DNA from: Rubrobacteraceae bacterium
Lineage (GTDB): Bacteria; Actinomycetota; Rubrobacteria; Rubrobacterales; Rubrobacteraceae
Length of the DNA: 9,240 nt
Reading direction: 5' to 3'
NCBI GenBank assembly: GCA_029240775.1
Contig: JARDZQ010000041.1
Coordinates: 1 to 9,240 of the forward strand
The position numbers and the translations under genes were made by a program. Below the pieces are notes generated by a model. That model did not search any database. It was not told the DNA's origin and saw only the letters and a list, made by a program, of their open reading frames with translations. Below are positions 4,998 to 9,240 of the stretch, in pieces. Numbering within the stretch: the stretch's first letter is position 1; each line of letters opens with the position of its first letter.

Positions 4998-6746
4998 CTA
5001 GCGGTCTACGACGGTCAAGGTTAGGTGGCTCGGGTGCTCGGGGTCGTGGAAGATTCTCTGCCGGGCGACCTCGGTACGCGCCGAGTCGGGACCCTCGCCT
5101 GTGTTCGGGTTGCGGTCCCAGCGGGGGAAGGAGCTGGAGGCGATCTGCACCCTGATGCGATGTCCAGCCCTGAAGGTGATGCCGGTCGCCCACAGATCCA
5201 CACGGTACTCATAGACGCGTCCCGGCTCGACGGGCTTCGGTCCCGCGGACCTTATGACGCCGGGGGCCGGAAAGCCTTCCCTCTGGCTAGCCCGGATCAC
5301 GCCGTCCGTCACCACGATGGCGCGCCCGTCCGGGTATACGTCCACGAGCCGGACGACGAAGTCCGTGTCAGGGGCGGAGGTGGCGGCGAAGAGCGTTGCG
5401 TGGACGGGCCCGAGCGCGGTGTAGTCCTCCCGCAGGACCTCGCTCGTATAGAGGAGCACGTCCCGGCGGGCCTCGACCTCGCGCTGGTCGCGGGCCCCGG
5501 GGCGGTGGATGGGGGCCATGAGTATCGCCCCGCCGACCGTCGGGACGGGGTCTTCAGGGTCGTAGTCGTAGAGATCAGGGGCGCTCTGTCCGGGCGCCTC
5601 ACGTGAGAGGCGCCCGTCTCCGTGCAGGTGCCAGCGTTCTTCGCGGGCGTCGGGTACGGGCCACTCCGCGTAGCCGCGCCAGCGGTTCTCGCCCATCACG
5701 AAGATCTCGACCGGCGGCCTCTCCTCCAGAGGGCCCTCCTCGCCCTTCAGCGTAGCGTCGAACCAGCGCAGGTGGGCGTCGGTGAGGTCTCCGCGGTAGT
5801 CAAGTAACGCGCCGGAGCTGCCGATGCCGAAGTCTAGGTCGCCGAAGGTACTCTCGAAGTCGCCGTGCGTCCACGGCCCCACTAGCAGGCGCGGGGAGCG
5901 CCCACCGGTCGCCTCTGCTCGCTCCTTCATCGCCGCGTACTGCCTCAGCGTCTCCCCTATAAAGCAGTCGTACCAGCCCCCTATGTGGAAGGTGGGAACT
6001 TGGACGCGGTCGTACCTGCCGTCTATGTTGAGGTAGTCCCAGCCCTCGTCGTCCGCGCCGCGCGCGAAGCCGCCGCGCACGAAGGGGGTGAGGCCGTCGG
6101 GGTCGGGGACCTGCGTTAGCGGGAGCGCGTCGTAGCCGCCGCCCGCGAGGAGGGCGTCTATGGAGCCGACCAGCTCCGGCAGCTTCTGCCCGATCTGCTC
6201 CGGCTCACCGCGGTATCTGCGGAAGAGGATTCCGAGTGCGAGGGCGGCCTGGGCCCAGTACTGGATGAGACCGAGCTCGCGCGCCCCGCCGCGCATCTGG
6301 GCGCCGTTCAAGTGGTTGCCCCACGTCTGACCCGGCGCCATGCTCTTCAGGGACGGCGGTTGCATGACGGCGGCGTGCCACTGGGCCTTGCCGAGGTACG
6401 AGAGCCCTATCATCCCGACGGCGCCGGAGGAGCCGGGGAGCGAAGCTGCCCACTCGACGGAGTCGTAGCCGTCCTCGAACTCGTGCACGAACGGGGTGAA
6501 CTTCCCGTCAGAGGCGTAGCGCCCGCGGACGTCCTGTATCGCGACGATGTAGCCGCGCCGGGTAACTTTCAGGGGGTCGAGGTAGGTGGAGTTGAAGGGG
6601 AGGTCTTTGCCGTAGGGCATGCGAGCCAGGAGGACCGGGTAAGGGCCGCCGTCCGCAGGACCGTAGACGTTAGCCATCAGGGTCGTGCCGTCGCGCATAA
6701 CCGCGGGCACGTCCGTCTGTACCGTCACCTCCCTTACGGGGTCCAT
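4998..6746 (-). CDS. CocE/NonD family serine hydrolase (X-Pro dipeptidyl-peptidase S15-like)
   Basis: A 582-residue protein of normal length for the CocE/NonD group. The alpha/beta-hydrolase domain includes ARMPYGKD (41-48), with Tyr45 in the oxyanion position, and GLSYLGKAQW (114-123), with nucleophile Ser116. IGGWYDCFIGE (255-265) carries Asp260 and VGPWTHGD (289-296) carries His294, so the full triad is present. These match Ser117, Asp259 and His287 of Rhodococcus cocaine esterase in context. A helical cap lies between about 145 and 245. The C-terminal third, ending in HLTLTVVDR, is the jelly-roll domain (X-Pro_C). The family hydrolyses esters or amides such as beta-lactam acyl groups, cocaine or peptides; the natural substrate here is unknown. 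There is no signal peptide. The ATG start is preceded by GGAGG with four bases of spacing; it is the only ATG start chosen in the window. It lies 22 bases after the sulfotransferase, so it is probably the last gene of that operon. Confidence 0.92.
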   Translation of the reverse strand: MDPVREVTVQTDVPAVMRDGTTLMANVYGPADGGPYPVLLARMPYGKDLPFNSTYLDPLKVTRRGYIVAIQDVRGRYASDGKFTPFVHEFEDGYDSVEWAASLPGSSGAVGMIGLSYLGKAQWHAAVMQPPSLKSMAPGQTWGNHLNGAQMRGGARELGLIQYWAQAALALGILFRRYRGEPEQIGQKLPELVGSIDALLAGGGYDALPLTQVPDPDGLTPFVRGGFARGADDEGWDYLNIDGRYDRVQVPTFHIGGWYDCFIGETLRQYAAMKERAEATGGRSPRLLVGPWTHGDFESTFGDLDFGIGSSGALLDYRGDLTDAHLRWFDATLKGEEGPLEERPPVEIFVMGENRWRGYAEWPVPDAREERWHLHGDGRLSREAPGQSAPDLYDYDPEDPVPTVGGAILMAPIHRPGARDQREVEARRDVLLYTSEVLREDYTALGPVHATLFAATSAPDTDFVVRLVDVYPDGRAIVVTDGVIRASQREGFPAPGVIRSAGPKPVEPGRVYEYRVDLWATGITFRAGHRIRVQIASSSFPRWDRNPNTGEGPDSARTEVARQRIFHDPEHPSHLTLTVVDR

Positions 6747-6768
6747 GCGTCCTCCGTTCGGTGTTGGA

Positions 6769-7497
6769 TCAGGTGCGTCTCGCGAGCAGTGCGAGTACGC
6801 CCAGCAGAGCCAGAGCGGCGGGCACGGCGATGGAGATAGCCCGGATCTTCAGTATCCTGCTCCGCATCTCGACCGTATCGTTGAGGCGCGGGAAGGGTTT
6901 GTCCGGCTCCTCGACGCCGAGAAATTCGCACAGGGGTCTCCAGCCTTCGCTCACCTCGTAGACCAGCAGCTTCTCTTCCGGGACGCGCCGCCGGACCTCC
7001 TCGTTGTGCCGCTCGAAGACCTCTATGGCGTAGCGTCTGTCTTCGAAGCGCCCGTCGAAGGTGCCCTGCCAGATGATCTCCTCCGCCATGTTGCCTCTCC
7101 CGATCCTGCCGAAGCGGAGGAGCCGGATCGCGCCGAAGACCAGCCGAAAGAGCGGGGAACGGGTGGTGATCATACTCAACTCGTAGATGGTCGAGCGCGT
7201 GCTCTCGTACCACCTCTCGGGGTCACGAACCGTGAGGATCACCTTCGCGTCTGGGTAGCGCTCCATCAACTGCTCGTAGAAGGCGCAGGCCGGCCAGTCT
7301 ACAGCCGCCTCGTAGCCCTCTAGGATCTCCTCCCAGTCCACCAGGTCGCCCCGCCACGCGGCCTCCCAGAGCGGCGCGTGCTCGGGATGGGCGAAGACCT
7401 CGACCATGTGGTAGCAGGGGCCGAAGCCGAGCTCTTCGAGGGCGGTCTTCAGCGACAGCGTGCCCGTCCGCCCGAAGCCGGCGCCGACGACCTCCAC
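6769..7497 (-). CDS. Sulfotransferase family protein with C-terminal membrane helix
   Basis: A 242-residue P-loop protein. GFGRTGTLSLKTAL (7-20) is the 5'-phosphosulfate-binding loop, and VILTVRDPERWYESTRST (86-103) is the 3'-phosphate-binding region with Arg91 and Ser99. The CYHM, AVDWPACAFYE (65-75) and GWRPLCEFLGV (185-195) patterns place it in the Sulfotransfer_4-type group. Such enzymes are expected to move sulfate from PAPS to a hydroxyl or amine of a small molecule, lipid or glycan; this group has few characterised members. Residues about 219-238 (AISIAVPAALALLGVLALLA) form one hydrophobic helix followed by RRT, so the enzyme looks tail-anchored with its catalytic domain in the cytoplasm. 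The GTG start shares one base with the ligase stop (TAGTG, 7499-7495), implying translational coupling, and no strong ribosome site is seen. The acceptor is unknown; a lipid at the membrane is an inference from the anchor. Confidence 0.88.
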   Translation of the reverse strand: MEVVGAGFGRTGTLSLKTALEELGFGPCYHMVEVFAHPEHAPLWEAAWRGDLVDWEEILEGYEAAVDWPACAFYEQLMERYPDAKVILTVRDPERWYESTRSTIYELSMITTRSPLFRLVFGAIRLLRFGRIGRGNMAEEIIWQGTFDGRFEDRRYAIEVFERHNEEVRRRVPEEKLLVYEVSEGWRPLCEFLGVEEPDKPFPRLNDTVEMRSRILKIRAISIAVPAALALLGVLALLARRT

Positions 7498-9119
7498 TAG
7501 CGCTCTGCGGGCGTGTAGTCTTTGTAGCGCTCACGCAGCGCCATCTTCAGGGCCTTCCCCGTGGCGGTGTGCGGGATCTCGTCCACGAACTCGATCGCAT
7601 CTGGCAGCGACCACTTCGGGTGATGTGCTGCGAGGTGGGAGATGAGATCTTCCTCCGTCGTTTCGGCGCCTTCCTTGAGGACCACCACCCCCAGAGGCCG
7701 CTCGCCCCACTGCTCCTCGGGGACGGCTATGACGGCGGCCTCGGCGACGGCGTCGTGTGACATCAGGCTGTTCTCGAGGGCGACCGAGGAGATCCACTCC
7801 CCTCCGCTCTTTATGAGATCCTTGGTACGGTCCTGTATCTCGACGTAGCCGTTCTCGTCTATGGTGACGATGTCGCCGGTCCTGAACCAGCCGTCCTCGG
7901 TGAACTTGTCGGTGCCCTCTTCGGTGTTGAAGTACGCCCCCGAGACCCAGGGACCGCGGACCTCGAGCTCGCCCATCGACTCGCCGTCCCACGCGGCGAA
8001 GCCCTCGTCACCGCGCGCCCTCACCTCGATGAACGCCCCCGGTATGCCCTGCTTGGCCCTCACCCTGTACCGCTCGTCCTCGGGGGCATCGTCCAGCTGG
8101 CTGCTCACGTGGCAGACGCTGCCAAGAGGCGTTGTCTCGGTCATGCCCCAGGCGTGCAGTACGTGCAGGCCATGGCGCTCGGCGAAGGCCCGGATCATAC
8201 CCTCAGGCGCCGCCGACCCGCCGATGATCATGGCCCGCAAGCTGGAGAGTTGATACGCCCCTGGATTCTCGTCGAGCTTGTTCAGGATGCCGAAGAAGAT
8301 GGTCGGAACACCGGCGGTGATCGTGACCTTCTCGTTTGCCAGGTTCTCGAGCAGGCTCTCGGGGTCGAGGTGCGGCCCCGGCAGGACCTGCTTGGCCCCG
8401 ACAAGGGTCGAGGTGAAGGGCAACCCCCAGGCGTTGACGTGGAACATCGGGACGATCGGCATAACGACGTCGCGCTCGGCGATCCCGAGCATGTCCGTCA
8501 TGGCGGAGGCCATGGAGTGCAGACAAATTGCCCGGTGCGAGTAGAGCGCGCCCTTCGGACGCCCCGTCGTCCCCGAGGTGTAGCACATCGCCGCCGCGTC
8601 GTCTTCTGCGAAGTCCGGATACTCGAACCGCTCCTCGTCCGCGCCCGAGAGCAGCTCCTCGTAGCTCTCCAGCCCCTCGGGCGCCGAGCCGTCTGCGGAG
8701 AGGACGTAGATGTGGTCCAGATCCACCCTGTCCCGGAAGCTAGCGAGGAGCTTGACCATGGTCTCGTCTATGAGGAGTACGCGGTCGCCTGCGTGGTCGA
8801 TGATGTAGGCGAGGTCGTCGGCGCTCAGGCGCGGGTTGATGGTGTGCAACACCAGCCCCGCGCACGGCACCCCGAAGTACGCCTCGAGGTGCTGGTGGTT
8901 GTTCCAGGCGAGGGTCGCCACGCGGTCGCTCTTCTCGAGCCCGAGCTCCCCGAGCGCGACGGCGAGCTTCTTGGCCCGCCTGACGAAGTCCGCGTAAGTG
9001 TAGCGGTGGAAGCTCTTGTCTGGTCTGCGGGTGACGATCTCCTTCGGCCCGTAGAGCGCCTCGGCCCTGCGGAGCATGGCGGGCAGGGTCAGCTGGTAGT
9101 CCGAGGTGAGGCCTTTCAA
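7497..9119 (-). CDS. Long/medium-chain acyl-CoA ligase (AMP-binding, fatty-acyl-CoA synthetase)
   Basis: A 540-residue member of the ANL adenylating superfamily. With the start used here, the phosphate-binding loop YTSGTTGRPKG is at 180-190, HAWGMTETTP (A5) at 322-331, WFRTGDI (A7) at 411-417, DRTKDLIKSGGEWIS (A8 hinge) at 430-444 and the catalytic lysine of TGK at about 522. All core motifs are intact. It activates a carboxylic acid to acyl-AMP and then acyl-CoA. The overall pattern resembles AlkK/TTHA0604-like fatty-acyl-CoA ligases; chain length is not readable. The frame is open to the right edge (9236), but TTG 9119-9117 is chosen because AAGGAGG (9131-9125) lies five bases upstream and the conserved domain starts there; the extra upstream residues look non-coding. 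It is the first gene of the - strand run and overlaps the sulfotransferase by one base. Confidence 0.93.
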   Translation of the reverse strand: MKGLTSDYQLTLPAMLRRAEALYGPKEIVTRRPDKSFHRYTYADFVRRAKKLAVALGELGLEKSDRVATLAWNNHQHLEAYFGVPCAGLVLHTINPRLSADDLAYIIDHAGDRVLLIDETMVKLLASFRDRVDLDHIYVLSADGSAPEGLESYEELLSGADEERFEYPDFAEDDAAAMCYTSGTTGRPKGALYSHRAICLHSMASAMTDMLGIAERDVVMPIVPMFHVNAWGLPFTSTLVGAKQVLPGPHLDPESLLENLANEKVTITAGVPTIFFGILNKLDENPGAYQLSSLRAMIIGGSAAPEGMIRAFAERHGLHVLHAWGMTETTPLGSVCHVSSQLDDAPEDERYRVRAKQGIPGAFIEVRARGDEGFAAWDGESMGELEVRGPWVSGAYFNTEEGTDKFTEDGWFRTGDIVTIDENGYVEIQDRTKDLIKSGGEWISSVALENSLMSHDAVAEAAVIAVPEEQWGERPLGVVVLKEGAETTEEDLISHLAAHHPKWSLPDAIEFVDEIPHTATGKALKMALRERYKDYTPAER

Positions 9120-9131
9120 CGCATCCTCCTT
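9117..9131 (-). promoter_or_regulatory. Ribosome site that fixes the TTG start of the acyl-CoA ligase
   Basis: On the - strand AAGGAGG (9131-9125) is followed by five bases and TTG (9119-9117). An ATG lies in the spacer (9124-9122) but is out of frame and meets TGA after one codon, so TTG is the only sensible start at this site. Confidence 0.75.
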
Positions 9132-9147
9132 CCCTTTCCCCCTGTAG

Positions 9148-9180
9148 CGCGATGTTAGCATTCGCGTGAGAGCCGGGGCA
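9148..9180 (-). promoter_or_regulatory. Candidate promoter and overlapping operator for the ligase operon
   Basis: On the - strand TAACAT (9157-9152) fits a -10 box, with TGCCCC (9180-9175) as a poor -35 at 17 bases. An inverted repeat overlaps the -10: CGCGA (9148-9152) and TCGCG (9162-9166), with an inner ATG/CAT pairing and a TTAG centre. A repressor bound there would block the promoter. A further perfect palindrome, TGTGCGCACA, lies upstream at 9220-9229. Confidence 0.3.
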
Positions 9181-9240
9181 AGGTGCAGGGATGGCGAATC
9201 CGCGATGAATCGAGCGGCTTGTGCGCACACAAACACCCTC

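Noticed and set aside
5025..5606. A 193-codon + strand frame opposite the hydrolase C-terminal domain
   Set aside because: It is a mirror of the hydrolase coding frame with no motif or ribosome site of its own.
8109..9158. A 349-codon open frame on the + strand opposite the acyl-CoA ligase
   Set aside because: The ligase frame carries every adenylation motif; the opposite frame has skewed composition and no recognisable domain.
9120..9236. N-terminal extension of the acyl-CoA ligase to the right edge
   Set aside because: The extra 39 residues do not resemble the family N-terminus and lie upstream of an excellent ribosome site at 9131-9125. A promoter-like segment and palindromes occupy this stretch.

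Overview
The window is GC-rich (about 65-70% in most coding regions, by eye) with purine-rich GGAGG ribosome sites and very frequent GTG and TTG starts. The best guess is a GC-rich actinobacterium; the protein style reminds me of Rubrobacter or a close relative. That assignment is inference and was not tested by any search. I see no phage, insertion sequence, CRISPR array, tRNA or rRNA.

Layout. Positions 2-271 (+) hold the end of a cobalamin-binding mutase subunit, convergent with a DUF1697 gene (872-303, -) that sits in a stretch of lower GC. A 199-base divergent gap follows. Then comes a + strand run of five closely packed genes: enoyl-CoA hydratase (1072-1842), hot-dog acyl-CoA thioesterase (1839-2240, 4-base overlap), PPOX-class flavin/F420 split-barrel protein (2303-2719), CapA-family metallophosphatase-like protein (2735-3715) and a poorly characterised phosphatase-like protein (3743-4498). 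Facing it on the - strand is a three-gene run: acyl-CoA ligase (9119-7497), sulfotransferase with a C-terminal membrane helix (7497-6769, stop and start share one base) and a CocE/NonD-type serine hydrolase (6746-4998).

The two runs converge on about 500 bases (4499-4997) with no intact gene. This stretch holds the C-terminal remnant of a large TPR/LuxR-type regulator (- strand), a 3 x 8-base tandem repeat at its broken end, a strong GC-rich hairpin, and what looks like the frameshifted start of a cupin gene with its ribosome site still in place (+ strand).

Functionally, acyl-CoA chemistry is the common theme. The mutase subunit suits propionyl/methylmalonyl-CoA (or a related acyl-CoA) rearrangement, the hydratase suits beta-oxidation, the thioesterase releases acids and the ligase activates them. 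The sulfotransferase, hydrolase, PPOX, CapA and phosphatase-like proteins have unknown physiological substrates here. I did not find a clearly new defence or mobile system. The most interesting items are the membrane-anchored sulfotransferase coupled to an acyl-CoA ligase, the gene graveyard between the convergent runs, the near absence of ATG starts, and a possible leaderless promoter in front of the phosphatase-like gene.
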